Part shown: piece by piece, positions 26,296-35,955 of the stretch
Numbering within the stretch: position 1 is the stretch's first letter
Layout: each line of letters starts with the position of its first letter
Source of the DNA: Schleiferiaceae bacterium
Lineage (GTDB): Bacteria; Bacteroidota; Bacteroidia; Flavobacteriales; Schleiferiaceae
DNA: 64,000 nt
Assembly (NCBI GenBank): GCA_018402665.1
Contig: JAGYIN010000003.1
Span: 1 to 64,000 of the forward strand
Reading direction: 5' to 3'
The notes under the pieces: generated by a model
Seen by the model: the letters and a program-made list of their open reading frames with translations, nothing else
Told to the model about the DNA's origin: nothing
Databases searched by the model: none
Position numbers and translations under genes: made by a program

Positions 26296-27744
26296 ATGCG
26301 TTTACAATTTTCACACGTTTTCTTTTCACTAGGACTACTGTTCGCAGTACCTAGCACTGTTTCTGCCCAAGAGGGCTGGTCGCTTGGTGCGTGTATTGAA
26401 TACGCCAAAGAGCACAATCTGGATATTCAGAAAGGAAGAAACGGTTTATTGCTGGCAGAGGTAGACGAGCAGCAAAGTGAATTGGCATTCTTGCCTTCCT
26501 TGAATCTCAATGGCGGATACTATTGGAATTTCGGTTTAACCATTGATCCTATTACGAACACTAGACAGCCAGGTTCTCGTCAAACACTGGGAACTACAGC
26601 ATCGAGTAATTGGGTATTGTTAAACGGCGGAAGAAATCTGTACCAATTGCAGCAAGCACGCATGAATTCAATGGCGTCTTTGTACCAGTTGCAAGAGCTT
26701 TCGAACAACGTCTTCCTAAACATCGCCTCTGCCTATTTGCAGATTTTAGTAAACGTGCAGTTGCTCGAAGTTGCTGAGGGCCAATTGGAAGCATCTACCC
26801 AGAGTTTAAGGCGAACAGAAATATTATTTGAAAACGGTGCGCTTTCTAAAGACAACTATCTTCAGAGTGTTGCGCAGGTCAGTAGCGATCAGGGCAATGT
26901 GACTAGTGCACAGAATGCGTTAGTACTGAGTAAGTTGATGCTGTATCAGATGCTGCAATTGGAAGAGGATTTTGAGTCGTTTCAGATTGTTACGCCGGAA
27001 GTTGATTTAACGGCGAGTGCCATGTCCGGCTACCACAGTGAAGGGCTAGTAGAAGATGCGGTTGGAAAGCAGCCGGGTGTGAAATTGGCCGATGCGAATG
27101 TGGAGCGTGCGAAATATGGTGTGAAATTGGCCCAGAGTGGTCGCTATCCTTCATTATCCTTTTCGGCCCAATTGAACTCCAACTATGTTCAAGGCCTTCC
27201 GTATTTCACAGATTATGTTTCGCTAACGACCTACACGTTAGTGGAAAATCCCTTGACCGGGTCTATAGATCAGGTGCCTTCCACCATTAATGTGCCGGAT
27301 CCCGCTAGTGCCGAAAAATATACAATCACGAACCAACTTCAAGACAACTGGAACCAATTCTTAGGAGTGGGCGTTCAGATACCATTATTCAATGCCGGTC
27401 AGACGCATTCGGCAGTACAGCGCGCAAAAATTCAGCTCGATAATGCAACTATTGATGCGTTGCAAACGGAAGTGAATGTGCGACAAACCATGGAGCGCGC
27501 CTATTTAGATGCCAAAGGATCGCTGGCGCTTTATGAAGCGTCACAAGCCTCGGCAAAAGCTTCAGAACTAGCACTGGGTAATGCACAACTGAACTTCGAT
27601 ACAGGGGTCATCAGTGCCTTTGACCTGAGCTTAAGCAAGAATCAATACCTCGCTGCGAAGAGTCGCGAGATACAATCAAAATTCGATTACTTATTTAAAG
27701 TAAAAGTGCTCGAATTCTACCTATTTAATCAAATCACCCTATAA
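26296..27744 (+). CDS. TolC-family outer-membrane efflux protein
   Basis: A 482-residue TolC-like channel protein with a signal peptide (cut after VSAQ, about residue 25) and two long alpha-helical repeats separated by beta strands, as in the outer-membrane efflux protein family. A family-specific insertion with Tyr/Thr-rich beta strands lies at about residues 290-345. It is followed after 10 bases by a membrane-fusion protein gene, so the two form the outer parts of a tripartite exporter. No inner-membrane pump gene is adjacent. Confidence 0.92.
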   Translation: MRLQFSHVFFSLGLLFAVPSTVSAQEGWSLGACIEYAKEHNLDIQKGRNGLLLAEVDEQQSELAFLPSLNLNGGYYWNFGLTIDPITNTRQPGSRQTLGTTASSNWVLLNGGRNLYQLQQARMNSMASLYQLQELSNNVFLNIASAYLQILVNVQLLEVAEGQLEASTQSLRRTEILFENGALSKDNYLQSVAQVSSDQGNVTSAQNALVLSKLMLYQMLQLEEDFESFQIVTPEVDLTASAMSGYHSEGLVEDAVGKQPGVKLADANVERAKYGVKLAQSGRYPSLSFSAQLNSNYVQGLPYFTDYVSLTTYTLVENPLTGSIDQVPSTINVPDPASAEKYTITNQLQDNWNQFLGVGVQIPLFNAGQTHSAVQRAKIQLDNATIDALQTEVNVRQTMERAYLDAKGSLALYEASQASAKASELALGNAQLNFDTGVISAFDLSLSKNQYLAAKSREIQSKFDYLFKVKVLEFYLFNQITL

Positions 27745-27754
27745 CCCGCAGACC

Positions 27755-29008
27755 ATGAAATTGAATTTAAAAATTATTGTACCCGTTGCGGTCGTTGTCA
27801 TTGGCGCCTTAGTTGTGGCTAAGAAAAAAGGCTGGATTGGTGCAGGTACAGATACGATTGCCGTTGAAACTGGATATGCATACCGCCGTACAGTAGTGGA
27901 ATCTGTTACTGCCAGCGGAAAGATTCAGCCGGAGGTTGAGGTCAAAATGAGTCCTGAGGTCAGTGGAGAAATTATTGAAGTCAACGTTGTTGATGGACAG
28001 CAAGTCCGCGAAGGCGATGTTTTGGTGAAGATTAACCCAGACTTGTATGAAAGTGCCATTACGCGTGCACGCGCTGCGGTGAATAGTGCGAAAGCAGGAT
28101 TGGCCCAAAGCAGCGTGACGCTAGATGAGGCGAAAAAGTTATGGGCTAGGAATAAGGTGCTTTTTGAGAAAGGCGCAATTTCTGAACAAGAATACGATGC
28201 AGCACAGCGCGCCATTTCGGTTGCGGAGTTGCAAGAAGAGAGCGCTAAATACCAATTGCAAAGCGCAGAAGCCAACTTGGATGAAGCGTATAAAAACTTA
28301 AAGCGTACCACCATTATTGCACCTATTGACGGTACGGTAACGCAATTGGACGTGGAGTTGGGCGAGCGTGTGGTTGGAACAGCGACCATGACAGGTACTG
28401 AGATGTTGCGTATTGCAGATTTGAATACCATGGAGGTTTTGATTGAGGTCAACGAGAACGACATTGTCAAGATCACGAAAGGAGATACCGCCCTCATTGA
28501 GGTGGATGCATTCTTAGGAAGTTCGTTTCGAGGGGTGGTGAGTGAAATCGCCAACAGCGCAAAATTAGCCATGGGTGCTTCGCCAGATCAGGTGACCAAT
28601 TTCGAAGTGAAAATCCGAATGATCAACAGCAGTTTTGCTTCATTGGAACCAAACTACGGTAAGAATCCCTTCCGTCCAGGTATGACGGCAACTGTTGAAA
28701 TCATTACGAATAAGGTGCGCGATGCACTAGTAGTGCCCATCCAGGCCGTCACGGTTCGTTCGGACACTTCTTCAAATGCCGTTTCATACGAACGCGTTCT
28801 CAGTGAGGACGTTGACGAGAGCTTTGAGGTCATCTTTACTCCGGACGGTTTGAAAGCTGGATTGCTTGTTGTCGAATCGGGAATTCAAGACGATGAATTC
28901 ATTATCGTTTCAGGGGTAGAAGACAGTACTGCCGTGATTACCGGGCCGTACAGTGCCGTGAGCAGAAATCTAAAGCGCGGCACGCGCATTTCCACCGATA
29001 ATAAATAA
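27755..29008 (+). CDS. Efflux periplasmic adaptor (HlyD/MacA-like)
   Basis: This 417-residue membrane-fusion protein links an inner-membrane transporter to TolC. It has an N-terminal membrane anchor (about 7-23), a split lipoyl domain (about 60-95 and 185-225), a coiled-coil hairpin (about 95-185, with many Ala/Glu/Lys) and a beta-barrel plus membrane-proximal domain to the C terminus. It resembles adaptors that pair with MacB-type ABC exporters. The expected permease gene is missing: tsaB follows three bases after the stop. Confidence 0.9.
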   Translation: MKLNLKIIVPVAVVVIGALVVAKKKGWIGAGTDTIAVETGYAYRRTVVESVTASGKIQPEVEVKMSPEVSGEIIEVNVVDGQQVREGDVLVKINPDLYESAITRARAAVNSAKAGLAQSSVTLDEAKKLWARNKVLFEKGAISEQEYDAAQRAISVAELQEESAKYQLQSAEANLDEAYKNLKRTTIIAPIDGTVTQLDVELGERVVGTATMTGTEMLRIADLNTMEVLIEVNENDIVKITKGDTALIEVDAFLGSSFRGVVSEIANSAKLAMGASPDQVTNFEVKIRMINSSFASLEPNYGKNPFRPGMTATVEIITNKVRDALVVPIQAVTVRSDTSSNAVSYERVLSEDVDESFEVIFTPDGLKAGLLVVESGIQDDEFIIVSGVEDSTAVITGPYSAVSRNLKRGTRISTDNK

Positions 29009-29010
29009 GT

Positions 29011-29685
29011 GTGCTACTCTGTATAGAAACAGCGACTAAGAATTGCAGTATTGCGCTTTGGGACGGCCAGCATATGGTTGCGACTCGAGCGGAAAGGGGC
29101 GATCGCTTTATTCATGGGGAACGCTTACATGTGCTGATCAAAGAACTGCTTGAAGCACATTCGGTCAGTTTTACTGCATTGACCGGTATTTGCGTAGGCA
29201 AAGGACCGGGTTCGTATACCGGTTTACGCATAGGTGTGAGTACGGCTAAGGGTTTGTGTTTTGCCTTGGGAATTCCATTGTATAGTGTGCCCACTTTAGG
29301 GTGTTTTGATTTCTCCAACTGCACCACGCTGTTTGTGATTACCGTTCTAGATGCACGCCGGGATGAGGTTTATGCGCAAGTTTGGCGTTTAGGCGAGGAA
29401 GGATTGACGCCAGATGGAGCCGTAGAAGCGGTGATTATCACAGACGATAGCTGGAAATCTTTACAAAATGAACCGGTGACCATAATGGGTGAGGGCGCAG
29501 AAAAATTGGCCCAATTCATGACTCAAATCCCCGAGAATTGGCAACTGCAAGCGAACTCTGATCCCGACGCAAAATATATGGGAGCGCACCTATTTGTTCT
29601 TCCTGTTGCCGAAGATGTGGCCTACTTTGAGCCATATTACCTCAAAGATTTTGTTGCAGAAAAATCGAAAAAGAAATTCTTTTAG
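29011..29685 (+). CDS. tsaB: tRNA t6A biosynthesis protein TsaB
   Basis: TsaB is the non-catalytic partner of TsaD in making N6-threonylcarbamoyladenosine in ANN-decoding tRNAs. The 224-residue protein has the ASKHA-fold start MLLCIETATKNCSIAL, the motif GICVGKGPGSYTGLRIG, and STAKGLCFA, all typical. The start is GTG at 29011, two bases after the efflux adaptor stop. Its end overlaps the convergent tag gene by four bases. Placement behind efflux genes seems to be transcriptional convenience. Confidence 0.94.
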   Translation: MLLCIETATKNCSIALWDGQHMVATRAERGDRFIHGERLHVLIKELLEAHSVSFTALTGICVGKGPGSYTGLRIGVSTAKGLCFALGIPLYSVPTLGCFDFSNCTTLFVITVLDARRDEVYAQVWRLGEEGLTPDGAVEAVIITDDSWKSLQNEPVTIMGEGAEKLAQFMTQIPENWQLQANSDPDAKYMGAHLFVLPVAEDVAYFEPYYLKDFVAEKSKKKFF

Positions 29686-30257
29686 GGCATTCCAACCTCG
29701 TAATAAGGACAGCTTGTAAGGTGGTCGTTGACCATTCCTGTGGCCTGCATGTGGGCATAGACTACGGTGGGTCCTATGAATTTGAAGCCCAAAGCCTTTA
29801 GATCTTTTGAGAGTTGAATAGCGAGATCCGTTTTTGCTGGAATCTCATTGAGCTCCTTCCAAGCATTGCGAATGGGCATTCCGTCCACATAGGACCAGAA
29901 GAAATCTATAAGCGTCGTACCCCTGCCGTGAAGCGATAGAACACACTGCGCATTGGTAATGGCGGCTCTGATTTTGGCTTCATGGCGAATGATATCCGCG
30001 TTTTGAAGCGCATCCTGGATTTCCTTTTCTGTCATGTTTGCCACTCTTGCAATTTCGAACTGATGAAAGACGGTTCGAAAAGCTTCACGTTTCTTTAAAA
30101 CGGTGATCCAGCTTAATCCAGCCTGAAAGGTTTCAAGCAAGAGGAATTCGAACATCTTGCGTTCATCACGTACTGGACGACCCCACTCACGGTCGTGGTA
30201 GTTTTCGTATAATTCACTGCCCTTGCACCAGCCGCAGCGCTCTTTTAGACCTTCCAT
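29682..30257 (-). CDS. tag: DNA-3-methyladenine glycosylase I
   Basis: Tag excises 3-methyladenine from alkylated DNA. It has 191 residues from the ATG at 30257. Motifs visible are RCGWCKG (zinc Cys region near the N terminus), YHDREWG, FEFLLLETFQAGLSW, and the C-terminal zinc ligands in MVNDHLTSCPYY. A longer reading from 30299 is possible but the extra 14 residues do not match the family. The start overlaps the end of the YyaL-like gene by 13 bases, so the two are probably coupled. Confidence 0.94.
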   Translation of the reverse strand: MEGLKERCGWCKGSELYENYHDREWGRPVRDERKMFEFLLLETFQAGLSWITVLKKREAFRTVFHQFEIARVANMTEKEIQDALQNADIIRHEAKIRAAITNAQCVLSLHGRGTTLIDFFWSYVDGMPIRNAWKELNEIPAKTDLAIQLSKDLKALGFKFIGPTVVYAHMQATGMVNDHLTSCPYYEVGMP

Positions 30258-32269
30258 TGCTTCAGTAGTTCGTTGAGATCTGTTGTGGGCAGTTGGCATG
30301 TGTTATTACTGCACAAATAATAAGTGAGCGTTTGACCTACACGTCCTTTGAAATGCGCTAGTTCGGAGGCTTCTTCGCTAAAGAGTATTATGGTTCCTGG
30401 CTGATAATGGGTGCGTTGTAGGTCCTCTGCGGCGGCCTTCGCCCCAGGTCCTGTAATCACCAACTCTTTTGCGCCGTAAGCCTTCGTCAGTCCTAGATCA
30501 AGCCAATTCGAAAAATTAGGTCCGTATCTAAACACTTTGCTATGAACAGCACGTAGGGCCGATGATGCTTGCTCTTTCCAATCGTTTCGGTCTGCGATGA
30601 CCCCCAGTGATTGAAAGAAATGTGCCCACATGGAATTGGCACTGGGGATGACATTGTCTTCAATTTCTAATTGCTTTTGCCATGCTGCTTCAACGGAAGG
30701 CGTATACACTCGGAAAGCTCCTTCAAACGGAAAAATATGTTCGATGCGCGTGGCGATTTCTTGAGCACGCTCTAAATACGTGTTGTTCCCAGTGAGTAAG
30801 TATCCTTCTAATAGTGCTTGTCCGAAGCTGCTATAGTCGTCAAGGAAACCTTCGCCTTCGGCAGCGTCATTTAAGTATTGATGGGCAATTGCACCGTTTT
30901 GCCACACCGTTTTTACTAGTGTGTCCAGCAAGCTTGTGGCCGCTTGGTCGTATCCGTTTTCTGGTAGCGCGCGATGGGCTTCTGCAAATCCTGTGACCAG
31001 TAAAGCATTCCAGCAGGTCAGTGCTTTTGGATCTCGTAAAGGTTTCGGATGGGTACTCAAGCGATCTGCTGCTGCATCCGTCAATCGCTGTTGCCAATGC
31101 AATAACTGTACACGAGCGGTTGTAAGATCCATGTTCAACCGTTCCGCTAAATGTTCAATGGGCTGACTGCGATGTAAAATATATTTTCCCTCCCAAGCGC
31201 TATGTTCCGTGATATCAAAATACCATTGAAATGCATCAAAATTGGGCAGGCCCATACCTTCTAATTCTTCCATACGCCAGGTATAGTAACCGCCTTCTTC
31301 TCTAGATTTTTCCGGAGTTGTACTGTCGGCGTCTAATGTGGCGGCATATAGCCCGTTATCAAGCTGCATTTCCTTTTGCAACCATGACACGGTATCTGCT
31401 ATAGTTTGGGCGTATAGCGGCATAGAATGGTCGCGGTAGGCTTTTGCATAGAGGCCAATTAATTGGGCATTGTCGTACAACATCTTCTCAAAGTGAGGTA
31501 CTTTCCAGAACCGATCTGTCGCATAACGCGTGAAGCCGCCATGCACAAAATCATAGATTCCACCCAGCGCCATTTTCTGTAGCGTAGTGTGCACAAAAGA
31601 CAGCGTTCTCTCGTTCCTAGACAACATTCCATGTTGCAAAAGATAGCTGTAGTTGCTGGGCATGGGGAATTTCGGGGCGTGCGTTAATCCACCGTTTCTT
31701 TCGTCCCATCCGCGCATCCAAGTCACTAAAACATCTTCGAAATCCGCTGCTTCGAAAGTTCCTGGAGTACCACTTTTACTCACTTTAACCATATCAGTTA
31801 ACCCTTCGCGCATTTGCTCGGCGTATTCTTCTATGGTCTGCGGCGATTCTTGCCACATTTGAGCGATTTGTGTTAATGCGGCCATCCAGTCGGCTTTCGA
31901 GAAATAGGTGCCGCCCCAAACTGGCGTCCCGTCAGGTAAGGCGATGCAATTCAACGGCCAGCCGCCTTGACCGGTCATTAATTGGACGGCGTTCATATAC
32001 CGGGCATCCAAATCTGGGCGCTCCTCGCGGTCAATTTTGATCGACGTATAATGAGCATTCATTAGTGCTGCTACTTCCTCGTCCTCAAAACTTTCTTCTT
32101 CCATCACATGGCACCAATGGCAACTGGAATACCCAATGGAAAGCACTAATAGACGCTGGTCTCGAACCGCTTGTGCCAAAACGTCTGCCGACCAGAGCTG
32201 CCAATGTACCGGGTTATTGGCATGTTGCTTTAAATAAAGACTCCCGCTTTGGTGCAGTTCGTTTTTCAT
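30245..32269 (-). CDS. YyaL/SPATA20-like thioredoxin-domain protein (DUF255)
   Basis: The product has 674 residues: an N-terminal thioredoxin-like DUF255 domain (about 1-165) with the motif SSCHWCHVME (CxxC) and GGWPLN, then a long alpha/alpha-barrel region like that of glycosidases and N-acylglucosamine epimerases (about 190-560). The family, from bacteria to human SPATA20, has no firmly established reaction. Its stop region overlaps tag by 13 bases, and its ATG overlaps the dipeptidase stop by one base. It is likely cytoplasmic, as no signal peptide is seen. Confidence 0.88.
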   Translation of the reverse strand: MKNELHQSGSLYLKQHANNPVHWQLWSADVLAQAVRDQRLLVLSIGYSSCHWCHVMEEESFEDEEVAALMNAHYTSIKIDREERPDLDARYMNAVQLMTGQGGWPLNCIALPDGTPVWGGTYFSKADWMAALTQIAQMWQESPQTIEEYAEQMREGLTDMVKVSKSGTPGTFEAADFEDVLVTWMRGWDERNGGLTHAPKFPMPSNYSYLLQHGMLSRNERTLSFVHTTLQKMALGGIYDFVHGGFTRYATDRFWKVPHFEKMLYDNAQLIGLYAKAYRDHSMPLYAQTIADTVSWLQKEMQLDNGLYAATLDADSTTPEKSREEGGYYTWRMEELEGMGLPNFDAFQWYFDITEHSAWEGKYILHRSQPIEHLAERLNMDLTTARVQLLHWQQRLTDAAADRLSTHPKPLRDPKALTCWNALLVTGFAEAHRALPENGYDQAATSLLDTLVKTVWQNGAIAHQYLNDAAEGEGFLDDYSSFGQALLEGYLLTGNNTYLERAQEIATRIEHIFPFEGAFRVYTPSVEAAWQKQLEIEDNVIPSANSMWAHFFQSLGVIADRNDWKEQASSALRAVHSKVFRYGPNFSNWLDLGLTKAYGAKELVITGPGAKAAAEDLQRTHYQPGTIILFSEEASELAHFKGRVGQTLTYYLCSNNTCQLPTTDLNELLKQWKV

Positions 32270-33654
32270 TACTTCTGCTGGGCGTAGTTTTCGTAGAAAT
32301 AGGGGATGGTTTCAATGCCTTTAAAGTAATTGAAAACGCCAAAGTGTTCGTTCGGACTATGAATAGCATCGCTATCTAATCCAAAGCCCATGAGAATGCT
32401 TTTCGCTCCCAATTGTTGCTCGAACAACGCAACGATAGGAATGGAGCCGCCACTGCGTACAGGCAAGGCTGCTTTGCCAAAGGTTTTTTCATAGGCCTTC
32501 GACGCGGCTTGATAGGCCGGATTTGTGGTATGTGTTACATAAGGCAGCCCACCGTGGTGCGGCTTGACCGTTACCTTAACCGATGCGGGAGCAATGGCTG
32601 TAAAATGTTTGATAAACTTCTCGGTAATGGCTACTGGGTTTTGACCGGGAACCAAACGCATAGAAATTTTAGCATACGCCTTCGATGGAATTACGGTTTT
32701 AGCACCTTCACCAATGTAACCGCCCCACATGCCATTAACATCTAAAGTCGGTCGAATAGAAGTACGTTCAGGTGTGCTGTAGCCTTCTTCGCCCCAAACA
32801 TCCCCGATACCGATACTCGCTTTAAACGCTTCTTGACTAAACGGTGCTTTTGCCATAAGCGCACGTTCTTCAGTACTTACGATCTCAACCCCATCATAGA
32901 ATCCTTCGACCATGATTTGTCCATTATCATCATGCAAAGAAGCTATCATTTTTGCAAGAATATTCAACGGATTGGCAACGGCGCCGCCATAGAGTCCAGA
33001 GTGTAAATCTCTGTTAGGACCGGTGACCTCCACCTCAACATAACTTAAACCGCGTAGACCGGTCGTTATGGAAGGAGTTGTATTGCTGATCATTCCCGTG
33101 TCAGAGATGAGAATGGTATCACAGGCCAATTTTTCTTTGTGACTTGCCACAAAGGGCTCAAGGTTGCTGCTTCCTACCTCTTCTTCGCCTTCAATCATGA
33201 ATTTGATATTGCAAGGAATCTCGCCGTTGCTTTTCATGATTTCGAAGGCCTTGAGGTGCATGAACATTTGTCCTTTATCGTCGCACGCGCCACGTGCAAA
33301 AACGGCACCTTCGGGATGAATCTTTGTAGTCTTTATTATGGGTTCGAACGGATCATTGTCCCACAGGTCAATAGGATCTGCAGGTTGGACATCGTAATGG
33401 CCGTACACCAGAACAGTTGGTAAATCAGGAGCTACCAAACACTCACCGTAGACTATAGGGTGCCCCGCGGTTGGGAAAATTTCAACCGCATCTAATCCTA
33501 AAGATTTCATGTGTTCCGCAATGTGCGCTGCACATTTTGCAACGTCAGCATTGTAGGCCGGATCGGCAGAAATGGATGGAATACGCAAAAGGCTAAAGAG
33601 TTCGTCTAACAATCGTTCTTTGTTTGCCTCTATATATGTTTTGGGATCTGTCAT
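32269..33654 (-). CDS. M20-family dipeptidase
   Basis: A 461-residue zinc metallopeptidase of the M20 family that cleaves dipeptides or similar amide bonds in the cytoplasm. Metal-site motifs are visible: VYGHYDVQPAD (His, catalytic Asp), GACDDKGQ (bridging Asp), EGEEEVGS (catalytic and metal Glu), and a C-terminal IHSPNEHF with the last His. A dimerisation lid domain lies in the middle (about 190-330). The ATG at 33654 is clear. It is the first gene of the unit dipeptidase - YyaL - tag. Confidence 0.93.
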   Translation of the reverse strand: MTDPKTYIEANKERLLDELFSLLRIPSISADPAYNADVAKCAAHIAEHMKSLGLDAVEIFPTAGHPIVYGECLVAPDLPTVLVYGHYDVQPADPIDLWDNDPFEPIIKTTKIHPEGAVFARGACDDKGQMFMHLKAFEIMKSNGEIPCNIKFMIEGEEEVGSSNLEPFVASHKEKLACDTILISDTGMISNTTPSITTGLRGLSYVEVEVTGPNRDLHSGLYGGAVANPLNILAKMIASLHDDNGQIMVEGFYDGVEIVSTEERALMAKAPFSQEAFKASIGIGDVWGEEGYSTPERTSIRPTLDVNGMWGGYIGEGAKTVIPSKAYAKISMRLVPGQNPVAITEKFIKHFTAIAPASVKVTVKPHHGGLPYVTHTTNPAYQAASKAYEKTFGKAALPVRSGGSIPIVALFEQQLGAKSILMGFGLDSDAIHSPNEHFGVFNYFKGIETIPYFYENYAQQK

Positions 33655-33679
33655 GGTGAACCTGTTTTATTTCTGTTCT

Positions 33680-33687
33680 CAAAGTTA
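33680..33687 (-). promoter_or_regulatory. -7 promoter element for the dipeptidase operon
   Basis: On the minus strand the sequence reads TAACTTTG, a perfect TAnnTTTG match, 25 bases before the ATG at 33654. A TTG (33712-33714) lies 24 bases upstream, slightly long for a -33 element. Confidence 0.45.
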
Positions 33688-33738
33688 ACCGCTAACATTT
33701 GAAGTGCTATGCAACATTTAAATTTTCTATATTCGGGC

Positions 33739-35955
33739 ATGCGCAATTTGCTTCTCATATTTAGTGTGTTGTTCGGCTCGTTTCTCATAGCGCAGCCCAG
33801 TATGACCGTAAACAGTACGGGCAACTACAAAAAGCCCTATTGGATGGCGGCGAATATTCTTGTGGACTCCGCTTTGTCTATCTACAATATGGGACAAAAC
33901 GGGTTGCCGCTTACACAGGCAAATACCACACAAATAGGCTATTTTGAGGCCAACGACACCACTTTTCCGGTACAATCGGGCATCGTAATGGTAGCTGCTC
34001 AAAATGCATCTGATGTTATTGCCTCCACGAATGGAACGGGTAATAATGTGACCTTCACAGATGCTGAACTTTCTTCTGTTCTCACGCAATTGGGTTCTTC
34101 AGGTTATGCCATTAAGGATATGGTTGAAATTGAATTCAGTTTCATCGCTCAATCGGATTCGATAAAATTCAATTATTGTTTCGGTTCACACGAATACGAC
34201 GGCTACACGTGCAGTAATTTTAATGATGTATTCGGATTCTTTTTGGAAGGGCCTTATATCAATGGTGTTAGCGCACCAACGAATGGTACTGTGGTAAGAA
34301 ATATTGCTACTATTCCAGGAACTAACGTTCCCATCGCCGTGAATACGATCAACTCCGGTTCACCTTCTGGAAGTTATCCCGCATCAAACTGTTCGTCGGC
34401 AAATCCTAACTTCGTCGCTCATAGCGCATACTATAATGCTTCAAGCGGGGCCATTACAACGCTCGACGGTTATACCGATAAATTCACAGCAAAAGCTGAG
34501 GTGCAATGTGGCGGTTGGTATACGATTCGTTTAAAATTGGCCAACGTTTCTGATGCGGCACTCTCCAGCGCAGTATTCCTCGAAAAACAGTCCTTTAGAG
34601 CTCCGGAGTTGACCATCATCGATTCTACCAACGTGGGCAACAGTTTTAATGATACCATGCTGGTTGAGGGGTGTAACAAGAATGAAATCATTTTTGCGCG
34701 AAATGCGAATCTGAGTGTAAGCATGAAGATTCCAATCTATGTGGATACCGTTCTAAGCACCGCAGTGGAAGGTGTTGATTTTTCTGTTTTACCGGATACA
34801 CTCTACCTAGCGCCTTACCAAACCGCAGATACACTCACTTTTTGGGTTTACGATGATAATACTCCCGAGACTAACGAAAGCCTGACCATCGTACAAGACT
34901 ACATCTATACGGATTGTTACAACTATCCCGTTCGACGAATGAATTACCTCTTGCGAGATAAGGATTCTCTCGAGGGTACGCTCACCTTAAATGCAGCTTC
35001 GGATACTGTGAATTGTCCAGGTGATAGTGTGGAGCTCTCCGTAGTTGCTACTGCCTTTGAAGGCTCGTATGATGGATTTTGGTTGGCAGACAGTACCTAC
35101 GTTCCATCCCGCTACTTCCAAGTAGATGGGGATACGTCCTTTACCTATTTGTTATACGATGAATGTGGCGATACCGTTCTTTTTACGCAAGAGCTATATT
35201 TGAAGCCGTATGAACCTATGGTGTATGAACGCGATACGGTTCGTGTTTGTCCTGGCGATAGTGCGTACCTATCACCGGTATATTTCGGCGGTGAAAATCC
35301 TTTGACTTTTTATTGGTTGGATAATCTAACGCAAAATAATCCACGTGTCATTCTTCCTTGGAATGATAGCACCTATGTTCCCTTTAGCGTTTCGGATGGT
35401 TGTGATATTTTACTCTTAGATAGTGCATTGGCTATAAATATGCCGAAACCTTCTGCCGGTTTCCAGTACCTCAACGATCCGTATGTTCCTCTGCGCGTAG
35501 CCTTTAGTGAAAAAGCGCAAAACGAGGTGAGTTGGACGTGGTATTTGGATTCAACAATAATTACTGGGGAAGAGTTTGAATACGATTTTGCACGCCCTGG
35601 CGATTTCGAAGTAACGCAAGTAGTTACAAGTGATTTTGGATGTATCGACAGTTTCACTTTAATTGTAGCTGTAGAGACGGACTTCTACCTGTACATACCC
35701 ACTGCATTCTCGCCAAACAATGATGGGATAAACGACTGCTTTAGCATTAAGGGCGTGGGGTTTGAACGCATAGATTTTCAGATTTTCAACCGCTGGGGCA
35801 ATGTGGTCTATTCCAGTGAAAATGATGCGGATTGTTGGGACGGTACTTACAAAGGGAAACCCCTGCCCATAGGCACTTACAGCTGGAGGCTGATCGTAGA
35901 TCTTCCATTTGATGAAATTTCCATCAAGGAAGGCATTCTAAACATCATTCGATAG
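33739..35955 (+). CDS. T9SS type B cargo with choice-of-anchor L domain
   Basis: A large secreted protein. The ATG at 33739 (738 residues) begins a clean signal peptide (cut after FLIAQ); an ATG at 33709 would add ten residues and is an alternative. Domains are a choice-of-anchor L domain (about the first 280 residues, with the LYNMGQNG-like and YCFGSHEYD motifs), a Calx-beta-like segment (EGVDFSVLPDTLYL), Ig-like repeats containing CPGDS, a PKD-like domain, and a C-terminal gliding-motility/type B sorting domain (PTAFSPNNDGINDCF, FQIFNRWG, WDGTYKG). It should be exported by SprA. Type B cargo often has a porP/sprF partner next door; none is present. The convergent UbiA gene begins at the next base. 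Confidence 0.85.
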   Translation: MRNLLLIFSVLFGSFLIAQPSMTVNSTGNYKKPYWMAANILVDSALSIYNMGQNGLPLTQANTTQIGYFEANDTTFPVQSGIVMVAAQNASDVIASTNGTGNNVTFTDAELSSVLTQLGSSGYAIKDMVEIEFSFIAQSDSIKFNYCFGSHEYDGYTCSNFNDVFGFFLEGPYINGVSAPTNGTVVRNIATIPGTNVPIAVNTINSGSPSGSYPASNCSSANPNFVAHSAYYNASSGAITTLDGYTDKFTAKAEVQCGGWYTIRLKLANVSDAALSSAVFLEKQSFRAPELTIIDSTNVGNSFNDTMLVEGCNKNEIIFARNANLSVSMKIPIYVDTVLSTAVEGVDFSVLPDTLYLAPYQTADTLTFWVYDDNTPETNESLTIVQDYIYTDCYNYPVRRMNYLLRDKDSLEGTLTLNAASDTVNCPGDSVELSVVATAFEGSYDGFWLADSTYVPSRYFQVDGDTSFTYLLYDECGDTVLFTQELYLKPYEPMVYERDTVRVCPGDSAYLSPVYFGGENPLTFYWLDNLTQNNPRVILPWNDSTYVPFSVSDGCDILLLDSALAINMPKPSAGFQYLNDPYVPLRVAFSEKAQNEVSWTWYLDSTIITGEEFEYDFARPGDFEVTQVVTSDFGCIDSFTLIVAVETDFYLYIPTAFSPNNDGINDCFSIKGVGFERIDFQIFNRWGNVVYSSENDADCWDGTYKGKPLPIGTYSWRLIVDLPFDEISIKEGILNIIR

